A stretch of DNA of 64,000 bases from Planctomycetota bacterium. Lineage in GTDB: Bacteria > Planctomycetota > UBA1135 > UBA2386. The stretch lies in contig BJHM01000001.1 in the NCBI GenBank assembly GCA_014192625.1, positions 1-64,000 on the forward strand, read 5' to 3'. The notes beneath the pieces were generated by a model. That model was not told where the DNA came from, did no database searches, and saw nothing but the letters and a program-made list of their open reading frames with translations. A program made the translations under genes and the position numbers. Below, piece after piece: positions 26,413 through 35,074 of this stretch; position 1 is the first letter of the stretch, and every line of letters begins with the position of its first letter.

Positions 26413-28114
26413 AGTGAGTGATGAACAGGGCCGAGGCTTGGTCTAGCAGTAAGCCGGTTGCCTGCGAACGGAACCGCACGCAGTATTTGAGTTCTCTGTC
26501 CAGTTGGGTCGGGTCAATCGGGGGCAGCGGCAGGAAAATCGGTCCAAGTGTGAGTGGGAACTGCGGCAGCAGATCAAAGGGCAGCGGCGGGAGCACTGGC
26601 ACTTCGGCCCCAGAGGGATACCGGACAAACAGTTCGACATAGGTGCTCAGGATGTTGCTGTCCAAGTTGTGGAAGAACAGGTTAACCGGCAAAGACCCGC
26701 CCTGTCCCAGCGACAGCGTTGCGATGGAAGTCAGGTTGGTGATGAGCACCTTGGTAGGCAGGATGAAATCGTGGACGCATGGACCATTGATCAGGAAGTT
26801 GTTGGTTACCAGCGGTGCACCTTGACTGCCTTGGTTTGCGTTGACCACGATGTGCCACGTGCCAGCCGGGAGGATAGTGGCGAAATTGCCAAGGGCGTCT
26901 GTGTGGTCGCCGGTGATGATGATCGGCAGGCCCGTGAGCGGGTCGAGGATGTTGATGTTGGCTGCGGGCTCGGGGCCTTGTGGGCCAAAAACGCGTCCCG
27001 TCATCAAGTATCCGGGCGCTGCAACGGCAACCCCAAAGCTACCATTTGCCGCGAGTGTCTGAGTGCCGAAGTCGGTGCCGCAAAGACCGGAGGCGCTGCT
27101 TGGCTGCGCTGTGATTTTGGTCGTCCCAGCCGGGATACGGATGCTGAATACGCCGGCGGCGTTGGTATTGTCGCCTGGCGTGTACATTTTGTAGCCGTCC
27201 GGCGTAATCGCATCGATGTCGGCACCGGCCACGGCGCCAATCGATGAGGTCAGAGAGCCACTGGCAAACACAGCGCGCTTGATTCGGATCTGGCCGAGCG
27301 CAGTGTTGGCCACGGTGATCAGGCCCTTCAATACCGTTGGCATAGAGGCCGCAGTCGCCGGAGGTGTCAGCTCGAGGTCGCAGATGCTCAGTGGCAACGT
27401 GAGGTTCATGGCGCCGAACACATTCGATGTCGAGGTGAGTTGCGGGTAGACTTGGCCGGTCAGGGCATTCGTGGTGATGACCTTGATGTTAGCGAGCGGC
27501 ACGCCACTCACGGCATCGATGATCGTCGCGCTCACCGAATAGCCGCGCGGCATAATAGTTACCGGCAACTGAATCGGTCCGACGACATTTGTCTGGATCC
27601 ACTCAAGCGGCATGAGTGGCGAACCTACAGGAGGAAGCGCCCGAATCTGGTTGTAGCCAAGGGGAACAGTGATCGCGAACTGGCCGGTCGCGTTGATCGT
27701 ATCGTTTGGGGTAAATAACTTATTGCCGGCGAGGTCGTAGGCGTTCAGGTTGCCACCAGTAGAGCTGAAACCTCCCGATCCGAGCGCTGTGCCGGAAATC
27801 AATGCGCCGGGCGCAAGTGTGATGTTGCCGAGGTTTACGCTGGCCTGGATGCGGATGTTGCGCATCTGCAGAGGCGCGTAGCTCCCAAGTGTGATGAAGT
27901 CGATGTCGTGGCCGCGGTTGGTAACGTTGAGTAGCGTGAAGCCGCCGGTCGCATTGCTGATTGAGAATATGTTGAGGGCGGCGATTTCGACTCGCACCGA
28001 GGGGATCCCAGTGCCCGCGGCGTTGATGACTTGGCCTGTGACCGTGGATTGGCAAACCGCGCTGTTCGCAATAGATCCAACAAGTAACAGCAGTGATATT
28101 TTAATGTGGCTCAT
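26411..28114 (-). CDS. Secreted protein with tandem carboxypeptidase-regulatory-like domains
   Basis: 567 residues with a signal peptide (ISLLLLVGSIANSAVC). The body is a series of beta-sandwich repeats of the CarboxypepD_reg type, recognisable by recurring openings like VTGQVINAAGTGIPSVRVE, ISGTALG, MTGRVFG and endings such as NAAGVFSIRIPAG and DALGNFATILPAG. About four to five units fill residues 23-420, followed by a unique region with FLPLPPIDP. Such proteins are surface or extracellular adhesive or structural proteins; no enzyme motif is seen. It is downstream (in transcription direction) of the export operon but separated by an AT-rich gap, so it is probably transcribed separately. Confidence 0.8.
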   Translation of the reverse strand: MSHIKISLLLLVGSIANSAVCQSTVTGQVINAAGTGIPSVRVEIAALNIFSISNATGGFTLLNVTNRGHDIDFITLGSYAPLQMRNIRIQASVNLGNITLAPGALISGTALGSGGFSSTGGNLNAYDLAGNKLFTPNDTINATGQFAITVPLGYNQIRALPPVGSPLMPLEWIQTNVVGPIQLPVTIMPRGYSVSATIIDAVSGVPLANIKVITTNALTGQVYPQLTSTSNVFGAMNLTLPLSICDLELTPPATAASMPTVLKGLITVANTALGQIRIKRAVFASGSLTSSIGAVAGADIDAITPDGYKMYTPGDNTNAAGVFSIRIPAGTTKITAQPSSASGLCGTDFGTQTLAANGSFGVAVAAPGYLMTGRVFGPQGPEPAANINILDPLTGLPIIITGDHTDALGNFATILPAGTWHIVVNANQGSQGAPLVTNNFLINGPCVHDFILPTKVLITNLTSIATLSLGQGGSLPVNLFFHNLDSNILSTYVELFVRYPSGAEVPVLPPLPFDLLPQFPLTLGPIFLPLPPIDPTQLDRELKYCVRFRSQATGLLLDQASALFITH

Positions 28115-28607
28115 TGTGAGTAAGGATCCCAGATATCTTTGCCGTATCTTTGCTGAGGGCTATTTATGATAGTATGACAGATTAATAGATATATGAAGTT
28201 CCAATGATGGCGATTCGATCATTTTGAGAATGCTTCCCTGGGATAGTCTCAATTGATTGCGTTTGGCAGTAATGCAGCAATATGATTTATATGAGTTTTT
28301 CGCTCAGCCAGATATCGGAAGACGTTAGCCGGTCATTCACCCTGAAGATGAATAGTCCGAGCTAGATTTCCGTACTGGCAGCCATTGCTCCGGAGTAAGG
28401 GCAAACTCCGCACCAAGCATTGTATCGGTTGGGTCGCCCGCTGATTTAGTGCTTCGGAACCGATCTATTGCCAAGGCTTTTCTGGTGATTGGGTGCACGA
28501 ACCCTGACCGGAAGGCACCCCAAAACCTCACCAGCGATCATCCGCAATTCCTGCCGCGAAAGGGTGCGGGGCGGCAGACATGCGGGTTAGGTCCGCGCCT
28601 GCCATGC
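28115..28607. other. AT-rich intergenic gap upstream of a secreted-protein gene
   Basis: About 490 bases. The part 28115-28330 is visibly richer in A/T than the rest of the window and contains stretches such as GATAGTATGACAG. It holds the promoter region of the minus-strand gene starting at 28114; a -10-like TATCAT is possible but no strong -35 is evident. The part near 28555-28607 can fold imperfectly (GGCAG/CTGCC) just after the beta-helix gene and may be its terminator. A 64-codon minus-strand frame (28337-28531) has no recognisable domain. Confidence 0.5.
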
Positions 28608-30947
28608 TCAGAGCCGGTGGATTGGTAGCAACAAAGGCGTGCCAAAGGGCGAGCCATCGACGGAGAGCATCCCAGCGTTTAGTTCGATTTTGAAATCAGA
28701 GGTCCAGCCGCTGAAAGGAGGCGTGATGGTTACGGCCATATTGATGGCGGGCGGCACCGACGTAACGGAGATGCTCGCTGGGATCAGGCGGCCTAGGCCA
28801 TCTACGCAACGGATGAAGTCGCCGAGGTTCTGGTTACGCTCGATCGCGCGATCGAAGTTGAGCACGATTGGGGTGTTTGCGTTAACGCCATTGTTGATCG
28901 AAGGCGTTGTGGTGAGCAGGCGGGAGAACGGCGGCGCTAGCGGATTGTAGGCCCCTGGCTCACCGCCGGCGGGAGCGCCTAGCGGGCCTGGGTCGAGTGT
29001 CTGGCTAGGGGCCGCCATGCCAGTGCCGGTTGCCGTGGTATTTTGGTTGAGGCGGAGGTCTTCGATCACCGAAGTGCCGCTAAAGCCGAAGATCATCTCG
29101 GGTGGCGAGAGTGATTCCGGTGCAGGCGTCACCAAGAGGTTATTGTTGATCAGTGAAGTGATCGAAAGTGGAATGCCGTTGTCGGCAAGTTCGCAGCGGC
29201 CATCGAGCGCAAACGGTGCGGGGTTTTGCAGGGTGAGTGAGCCGTTGCTGCCGCCGATCACGACCGCAAACACGTCTGGTGCGACCAGGAACGGGTTGTT
29301 CGAAGGTCCGCTTCCTGCGAAGCATGATTGTGTTAGCACGTTGGTAAATGGCGTGCCTTGGCTCAGCGTGATGCAGTTGGTCGCAGTTCCTTCGCCTTGG
29401 GTGCAGGTAAAGCCGCCGGTGCCGTTGCCCGCAAACGCGCATTGGCTGGCAAAGACGCGTTTGTTGCCGAGGCCTGTGCCCGTGGAGAGGCCGGTGCTAA
29501 GTCCATGAAGGAGGTTGCCCGCAAACCAGCAGGAACTCACCGTGATCTCGCCCGCCACGCCGCCGGCCGCAGAATTCTTGGAGTTGAGTAGCAGGCCGTT
29601 CGCGTGGTTGGCAGCGCAACTCAGCCGTTGAAACAGGTAGTTGCCGGTGTTGTCGGCGTTGATGCGGATGCCATTCAACAGGTTGCCGTTGGCATTGCAG
29701 TCGCGGGCCCGAATCTGCGTGTCCCACTGCGGAAAACCATCGTATTGCTGGTCGAGGAACATGCCGTCGTCGCCGTTCTGCAGGAAGTTGCAGCCGTCGA
29801 TGCGCACTTCAAAGCCGCCGCTGCCGGTCACAGTGTCGGGGCTTAGCGAAAAGTCGGCGGACAAGCCCGTGGAAAAATTTCGTTCAAAGTTGCAGCCGGT
29901 TGCGATCAGTCGGCTGATGTTGTTGTCCATCGACCATAGATCGTTGCAGTCGAAGCCCTGCGCAAAGTTGTCAGAGAACACGCAGCGATCAATCGAAACG
30001 TCGGCCACAACATTGGCGATAAGACAGCCATCGAGGCCATTGGCCGATGCGGAACTGGCGATCGCTACAATGCGACGACTTTGGTAGGGCGGAAACACGT
30101 TTGTGCCGAGTCGAACGAAGATGCCTCGGCGCGAAAAGCCAACCACAGCCACGCTGCGAAGCTGGCAGTTGCTGTCGGAGATGACGATGCCTTCAGCAGT
30201 TTGAATGCCGCCGTTATTGTCGCCGTTACAGACGATGCCGTCGAGGATGCCCGTCAGGCTGCCCGTTTGCACATCGATCAGAAAGCTGCCGGTAGAACCA
30301 TTCAGTTGCGTGATTTTTTTGAGATCGCGCTGTTCGATGTCGAAGGTGGGTTCGAAGCCGCCGAACAAATGCACGCTGGGGCCGATCGGGAAGGGGCCGT
30401 TGCTGTAGTTACCTTCACACGCCCAGACGTTGCCGCCGGTGTTGATGAAGGCGACCAGCAGGGCATCGAGCAAGTCTGGGAATGCCGTTGCAGGCGTCCG
30501 GCCGTTGGCGATGCTTGGGTCGGCCGCTGGATTCACGTAATAGGGAGGGCGCGGTTGGCATTCGGCAGTTGTGCCGATGGGCTGCCACTCGGTGGTGCCG
30601 GTTGCGCGGATGCCAAAACCAAAAAACTGCGACACACCATTCGTCTGCCCCGTGAAAACCATGTTTGTGCCCGTGAGCACTTCGACGATTGGCGCGCCAG
30701 AAAACACGGCGTTGCGCACGGTGCTTTTAAACAGCGCGCCCTCAAAGCCAGTGCCTGGCAGCGTGTAGTCGACACGGATTACGTGGTCGCCTGCGGCGAG
30801 TGCTAATAGGCCGGGCGCGCCCGGGATTGCTGGGGGTGTTGGGACCGGGAGGCGCACAATTGGCCGAGTTCCTGCAACGCCGCCAGCGCCGCATGCGGCG
30901 ATCAGGATGGCCAGCAGCATCGTCAGCAATGTGCGAAAGTGTGTCAT
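28608..30947 (-). CDS. Surface lipoprotein with right-handed parallel beta-helix and Ig-like C-terminus
   Basis: 779 residues from ATG 30947; the frame continues upstream only as a shadow of the previous gene. It has a lipobox (LAILIAACG, Cys19). After a Pro-rich linker comes an N-terminal domain, then a Cys- and Asn-rich run of short beta-helix coils (about 180-560; e.g. IDGCNFLQNGDDGMFLD, VSSCWFAGNLLHGLS). The end (NTPIVLNFDRAIERNQN) looks like an SbsA-type Ig-like domain. Beta-helix proteins include polysaccharide lyases, epimerases and adhesins; no catalytic triad can be read by eye. It is the last gene of the export operon, 7 bases after the barrel gene. Confidence 0.78.
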   Translation of the reverse strand: MTHFRTLLTMLLAILIAACGAGGVAGTRPIVRLPVPTPPAIPGAPGLLALAAGDHVIRVDYTLPGTGFEGALFKSTVRNAVFSGAPIVEVLTGTNMVFTGQTNGVSQFFGFGIRATGTTEWQPIGTTAECQPRPPYYVNPAADPSIANGRTPATAFPDLLDALLVAFINTGGNVWACEGNYSNGPFPIGPSVHLFGGFEPTFDIEQRDLKKITQLNGSTGSFLIDVQTGSLTGILDGIVCNGDNNGGIQTAEGIVISDSNCQLRSVAVVGFSRRGIFVRLGTNVFPPYQSRRIVAIASSASANGLDGCLIANVVADVSIDRCVFSDNFAQGFDCNDLWSMDNNISRLIATGCNFERNFSTGLSADFSLSPDTVTGSGGFEVRIDGCNFLQNGDDGMFLDQQYDGFPQWDTQIRARDCNANGNLLNGIRINADNTGNYLFQRLSCAANHANGLLLNSKNSAAGGVAGEITVSSCWFAGNLLHGLSTGLSTGTGLGNKRVFASQCAFAGNGTGGFTCTQGEGTATNCITLSQGTPFTNVLTQSCFAGSGPSNNPFLVAPDVFAVVIGGSNGSLTLQNPAPFALDGRCELADNGIPLSITSLINNNLLVTPAPESLSPPEMIFGFSGTSVIEDLRLNQNTTATGTGMAAPSQTLDPGPLGAPAGGEPGAYNPLAPPFSRLLTTTPSINNGVNANTPIVLNFDRAIERNQNLGDFIRCVDGLGRLIPASISVTSVPPAINMAVTITPPFSGWTSDFKIELNAGMLSVDGSPFGTPLLLPIHRL

Positions 30948-30954
30948 GATCAAC

Positions 30955-32736
30955 TTAGAACCCCACGCGCAGGGTGAACTCGAGTTTGTTTGCGGGGTCC
31001 TGCTTTTCGAAAGCGTTGCCCGGTACGAACCGACTTGCCGAGAGCTCGATGGACATGCCTGGGCGGGGCCGGTAGCCAAGCACGAGGTCAATCTCGTAGC
31101 CCAAATCCGGTAACACGCCATTCGTCGTCGCCGACAGCGCGTTGATCGGGCTGTAGGTAGTCGGCGTGTCTTGGATGAAGTTGTGAAACAGCAATGTGAT
31201 TGAGCTGTCGGCGGTGGGCCGGATCGTGCCGGCGAGCGTGGCGATGCCAATGTTGCTGAGTTCGGGCCGGAGCAACTCGCCGTAGTAGCGAATGCTGGTG
31301 ACGCCACCCACTTTGCCGTTATTGTCATTGTAGCCGCTCTGGCGATAGCCCTGCTTCTCTGCGTTGATGCCAGCACCGGTGCCGATGGCGTAGCCCGCTG
31401 CCAGAAAGGGGCGCAACGGCGCGTCAAACGAGTAGGAAGCACCGATGTCAAATGCGAAGCCGAGCAGGTCCGCTTCAAACCGGGTTGAATTTGAGTTGTT
31501 TGGATCGGTGAGGAACGTCGAGTGGCCCGAGGCACCGCCGAGTTCGAGCCAGTGGCCGACTCCCAGGCGTGGTTGATCGAGGGAGCGCAGGCCGTAGAGC
31601 AACGGCTCGTGGTCTTCGATCGTCGTGTCGAACCGCTTCAATACGTATGCGCCGAGGGTCCAGTTCTTGCCCACTGCCCAGCGGGCGTTGGCTTCGAGCA
31701 GCGTGGTGTCTTCGGTGCCGTTGTTTTCGGCGGCAACGCCACGTCCTTTGGCGACGCCCAATTCAAGTTCGACTGCCCCGAGTGAGTCGATCAGGCGGAG
31801 GCCGTCGAGCAACTCGTCGTAGAGCCAGCGCCTTTTTTCGGAGAAGTCCTGCCGTCCAACGATCAGCTGCAGGTTGTCCTGCAAGCGCGCAGAAATGAGA
31901 GCGCGACTGATTTCGAGCTGTTCTGTGTAGGTGAATGCGTCGGTCTTTGAGCTCTCACGCGTGGTATCGGCGCGGCCAAACGCAACCTCAAACATCCCAT
32001 AGGTCCCGGCATTGTCGATGAGCCAGAGCGCGTCAAGCTTGCCGCCGTAGGTCGACTTCATGCGGTCTTTTTGCGCGTTGTTGTCGAGCCCGAAGTCGTC
32101 GTTCCACTCGGGACTGACCGTGCCTTGGCCGCCGAGTCGCAGTGATTCTGAAACCTTGATCGTGAACGGCACGCCCTTCACGTCGTCTGCGAGGAACTGA
32201 CTGAGCGGGTCATCGTCGCTGCGCTTGTTGCCCATGACCATCGCCTCGTCCGCGCGTTTGGCCATGCGCACACCGCCGATATCGAGTTCGTTCTCTGCCA
32301 AGTTCAGTGCGCGTAGCTCGCCAACTAGGCGAAAGCTGCCCCTGGCTTCGGACTGTCGGATCGAGCGCGCAAAGTGGCGGTCGCCTTTTTGTCGCGCCTT
32401 CACACGTACCCAGTCCGAGACCTTGGCAATGAATGGAAGAATCTTCTGCTTCTCGGCGTTTTCGTATTCGGTCTCGGCCTCAATCAGAAACGACACGCCA
32501 GCCACTTGAATTTCGGAGGCAGAAGCGAAGGTGACTTCGCCAGTCAACTCCACCTTGTCGGGCTTGTCATCGGCGTTGCGCTCGATGGAACCTAGCTCGG
32601 TGACGACTGCTTGGCCCAACTCGAACTTGCCCTTGGCCTCAACCCATTGGCCGGGGGCTAACAACTTCACGGGGTCCTGCCCAGTAGTTGCGCATGCTGC
32701 GATCAGCAGTAGGAGTAGTGCTGAATACGATCTCAT
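30955..32736 (-). CDS. AlgE-like outer-membrane barrel (alginate-export family) with lipobox-like leader
   Basis: 593 residues from ATG 32736, overlapping the previous stop (ATGA). It begins with a leader that reads as a lipobox (LLLLLIAAC, Cys15), odd for a beta-barrel. An N-terminal domain of about 160 residues with GQWVEAKGKF and VELTGEV blocks looks like DUF5666-type OB modules. The rest has alternating amphipathic strands (LSNIGIATLAGTIRPTAD, LGYEIDLVLGYRP) and ends in Phe (FTLRVGF), the usual barrel signature; the family is alginate-export (AlgE). It probably lets a glycan out across the outer membrane. In this operon it is the likely exit pore. Confidence 0.72.
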   Translation of the reverse strand: MRSYSALLLLLIAACATTGQDPVKLLAPGQWVEAKGKFELGQAVVTELGSIERNADDKPDKVELTGEVTFASASEIQVAGVSFLIEAETEYENAEKQKILPFIAKVSDWVRVKARQKGDRHFARSIRQSEARGSFRLVGELRALNLAENELDIGGVRMAKRADEAMVMGNKRSDDDPLSQFLADDVKGVPFTIKVSESLRLGGQGTVSPEWNDDFGLDNNAQKDRMKSTYGGKLDALWLIDNAGTYGMFEVAFGRADTTRESSKTDAFTYTEQLEISRALISARLQDNLQLIVGRQDFSEKRRWLYDELLDGLRLIDSLGAVELELGVAKGRGVAAENNGTEDTTLLEANARWAVGKNWTLGAYVLKRFDTTIEDHEPLLYGLRSLDQPRLGVGHWLELGGASGHSTFLTDPNNSNSTRFEADLLGFAFDIGASYSFDAPLRPFLAAGYAIGTGAGINAEKQGYRQSGYNDNNGKVGGVTSIRYYGELLRPELSNIGIATLAGTIRPTADSSITLLFHNFIQDTPTTYSPINALSATTNGVLPDLGYEIDLVLGYRPRPGMSIELSASRFVPGNAFEKQDPANKLEFTLRVGF

Positions 32737-33794
32737 CGCAGATCGTTTAGCAGAAGAATTGTTTCGATGATCAAGCGATCCGTCAACTGCTGCCAGCGCG
32801 GGCGCAATGCGTAGACGCCGGCGAGTCGGGCACGCACGATCACGCGCCAACGAAGTTGCAGGTCGCCGGTGAGGCCGGCCCGCACCAGCAGCGCATCTGC
32901 ACTGCCGTCATCGTCGCCCGTCTGCTGCAGCGCGCGCAGTCGCATGTGCTCGGCGAGGTTGGCGAGATCGAATAGCGGATCACCTTGGCCGACACCTTCT
33001 AGGTCGATCAGGTGCGTTGAGTAGCCATGGACGAAAATCTGTTTATCATGCAAGTCGCCGTGCACAAAGCCAAAGTTCAAAGGCGGTGCTGCGATGGCAT
33101 CGACTTGTGCGGCGAGAGCGGCAAGTCGCGGATCCTGGAAAGACGCCTTGCGCAGCATGTTGCTGCTGGCCTTGCGGGCGCTGGCAAAGTCATGGATATC
33201 TGAGCCGGCGATTGGCGGCACATTGCGTAGTGCCAGAATGCTGGTCAGCAGCAGGTCCCAGGGGATTTGCGCATTGGTTGCAAGCAGGTCGCGCAAGGAG
33301 CGGCCCGGGACACCAAGCGCTACATAGCCGAAGAAATCGGGAATGAGTGCCTGTGGCCGAGCGAAGTGCAGCGGCGTCCCTGCATCCATGAGCCCGCCAA
33401 AGGTCGTTTCCGCTTTCGCGTAGGTTTTCTTGTCGAGGAACTTCACGAATGCGAATTTGCCGTCTGCGCATCGCACTCGGACCACCGCGCGTTTGGCCGG
33501 CCGCCAGGCGATCAGCACTGGTTCGGAAACCGGGCCTAGGAATGGCGCAAGCTTGCGGCACATCCGTCGCGGATCGCCTAGCAGCGAGGCGGCGGGCAGT
33601 TTCGGGTCGTTATGCGGCATGAGTTCAAACACCACGCCACCTTCGAGGACAAAGGTGCGGGGCGGCGCGCCAACCGGCCGCAGCATCGCCAAGGGAAGGT
33701 CCGTCTCGGGCCGCAGGATGAGTTCGGTATCCGGTTCGAGCGGTGGCAGTGCAGAGCGCAGCACTGCGAAATCGGCATGCTGATGCGCATTCAC
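32733..33794 (-). CDS. APH-fold phosphotransferase (copy 1 of 2)
   Basis: 353 residues from a GTG at 33794 that overlaps the preceding stop (GTGA). The aminoglycoside-phosphotransferase/choline-kinase fold is shown by the catalytic loop FVHGDLHDKQIFV (Asp247) and the metal-binding block LIDLEGVGQGDP about 15 residues later. The nucleotide-lobe motif AWRPAKRAVVRV is shared with the neighbouring copy. No signal peptide; cytoplasmic. Substrate unknown; given the glycosyltransferases and exporter it may phosphorylate a sugar, lipid carrier or headgroup. It is coupled upstream to copy 2 and downstream to the barrel gene. Confidence 0.8.
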   Translation of the reverse strand: MNAHQHADFAVLRSALPPLEPDTELILRPETDLPLAMLRPVGAPPRTFVLEGGVVFELMPHNDPKLPAASLLGDPRRMCRKLAPFLGPVSEPVLIAWRPAKRAVVRVRCADGKFAFVKFLDKKTYAKAETTFGGLMDAGTPLHFARPQALIPDFFGYVALGVPGRSLRDLLATNAQIPWDLLLTSILALRNVPPIAGSDIHDFASARKASSNMLRKASFQDPRLAALAAQVDAIAAPPLNFGFVHGDLHDKQIFVHGYSTHLIDLEGVGQGDPLFDLANLAEHMRLRALQQTGDDDGSADALLVRAGLTGDLQLRWRVIVRARLAGVYALRPRWQQLTDRLIIETILLLNDLR

Positions 33795-35074
33795 GCGCTG
33801 ACCTCTGCGATGTCGCGCGCCGCGGCTGCGAGGATTTTCCGGCACTCATTGGGCCAGTCGGCGCGCAGCGAGCGAAATGGCGTGGTGACCATGCGCAGCA
33901 ACGCGCAGACATTCCACCAGGTGAGTTCACGCGCGGCCAGCGCAGTCTCGTGCCGTCTGTAGGCGGCGAAAAATTCTGCGGCGAATGCCTTGCCACCAAT
34001 GGGATCAGCAACCACTGCGTGCGCATACAGTGCAGCCAGATCGCTGCCGACCGAGCCAACACATGACCGGTCGAAATCGCAGATTGCGATGTCGTGGCCG
34101 AGTAGCACTTGGCCGCAGTGAAAGTCGCCGTGCAGAACACGGGGCGCAGAATCGGCAGGTGCCGCGCGTTCGAGTTCGACGGTGATGGCGGAAGCTTGGT
34201 GAGCAAGCGTTGCATCGAGGCGCACGATGTCGTCTGCGGCGCGGCTGACCATTTCGAGTTCCGCTGCGACCGTGTGCAGGCGAGCACTCAGCGGCGCTTT
34301 GGCGTCATGCAATCGCGCGAGCGTTTCGGCAATCGCTGGGATCACCTCTCGGTTCTGCTGGAGCCACGGTTTGCCTTGCAGGTGGGTTTCCAGGATCAGG
34401 CAGTCGTGCGGCGACGCCAGCAGCTCGGGCACGCGGATGCCGGTGTTGGCGGCGGCCTGTACGAGAGCTCCTCGCGAAGGCATCGGCTCGGCGACCATGC
34501 GCATCCACGTTGTCGTACGCAGGCTCTCTTTATTGTCGTTCTTGAAGCCGAGGTCCCAGCGGATCACGGCGCGACGCTCGGGCTTGTAGCGCACCAGCTG
34601 CCAGGTGCTCTTGCTCTTGCTAAAGCGCATTCCCTCGGGGACCAGATTCGGCTGGTTTTCTTGCACGATGGTGCGGACCTTCGAGGCTCGCACCATGCGG
34701 CGAAGATCCGACATCTGCCGGTCGAGTGGGAAGTTGATCAACAGCAGGCCGTGCTCAGGCACCAACGCGAAGGACTTCAGGCCGTCGTAGTCTTCTTCGC
34801 GGTGTTCTAGCTTGGCTGCTTCGTCTGCCAGTCTTGCGAGCGGCGCGGTGCGGACCGTGATGTAGGTCTGCGTCGCCTCTTCGCCGACCGAGGCGCGCCA
34901 GCCGACGATTGAGCCGTCGCGATTTTTCCAGCGCACGTAGTCGGGCACGATGCTGATCTTTTGCGAGCCAGAGCCGAGTTGGTCGCGCACAAGGTCCGTG
35001 ATCAACTCTGGGCAAAGTGCTGAGAAGAATGCCGGGTCGGTCGCGGTTGAAGGCAATGGGCAGACGGGCCGCAT
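33791..35074 (-). CDS. APH-fold phosphotransferase (copy 2 of 2)
   Basis: 427 residues. The start overlaps the ABC gene stop by one base (TAATG). The catalytic loop is VLHGDFHCGQVLL (Asp317), and IAICDFDRSCVGSVGSDLA follows as the metal-binding block. The N-lobe motif YKPERRAVIRW mirrors that of copy 1, so the two are distant paralogues rather than a recent duplication. It has a longer N-terminal region (about 1-110) including a PDYVRWKNRDGS block. Cytoplasmic, substrate unknown. Having two such kinases side by side with an exporter is unusual. Confidence 0.8.
   Translation of the reverse strand: MRPVCPLPSTATDPAFFSALCPELITDLVRDQLGSGSQKISIVPDYVRWKNRDGSIVGWRASVGEEATQTYITVRTAPLARLADEAAKLEHREEDYDGLKSFALVPEHGLLLINFPLDRQMSDLRRMVRASKVRTIVQENQPNLVPEGMRFSKSKSTWQLVRYKPERRAVIRWDLGFKNDNKESLRTTTWMRMVAEPMPSRGALVQAAANTGIRVPELLASPHDCLILETHLQGKPWLQQNREVIPAIAETLARLHDAKAPLSARLHTVAAELEMVSRAADDIVRLDATLAHQASAITVELERAAPADSAPRVLHGDFHCGQVLLGHDIAICDFDRSCVGSVGSDLAALYAHAVVADPIGGKAFAAEFFAAYRRHETALAARELTWWNVCALLRMVTTPFRSLRADWPNECRKILAAAARDIAEVSA

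Noticed and set aside
30948-31535. 196-codon upstream extension of the beta-helix gene
   Set aside because: It lies within the barrel gene in another frame and precedes a clean lipoprotein signal at 30947.
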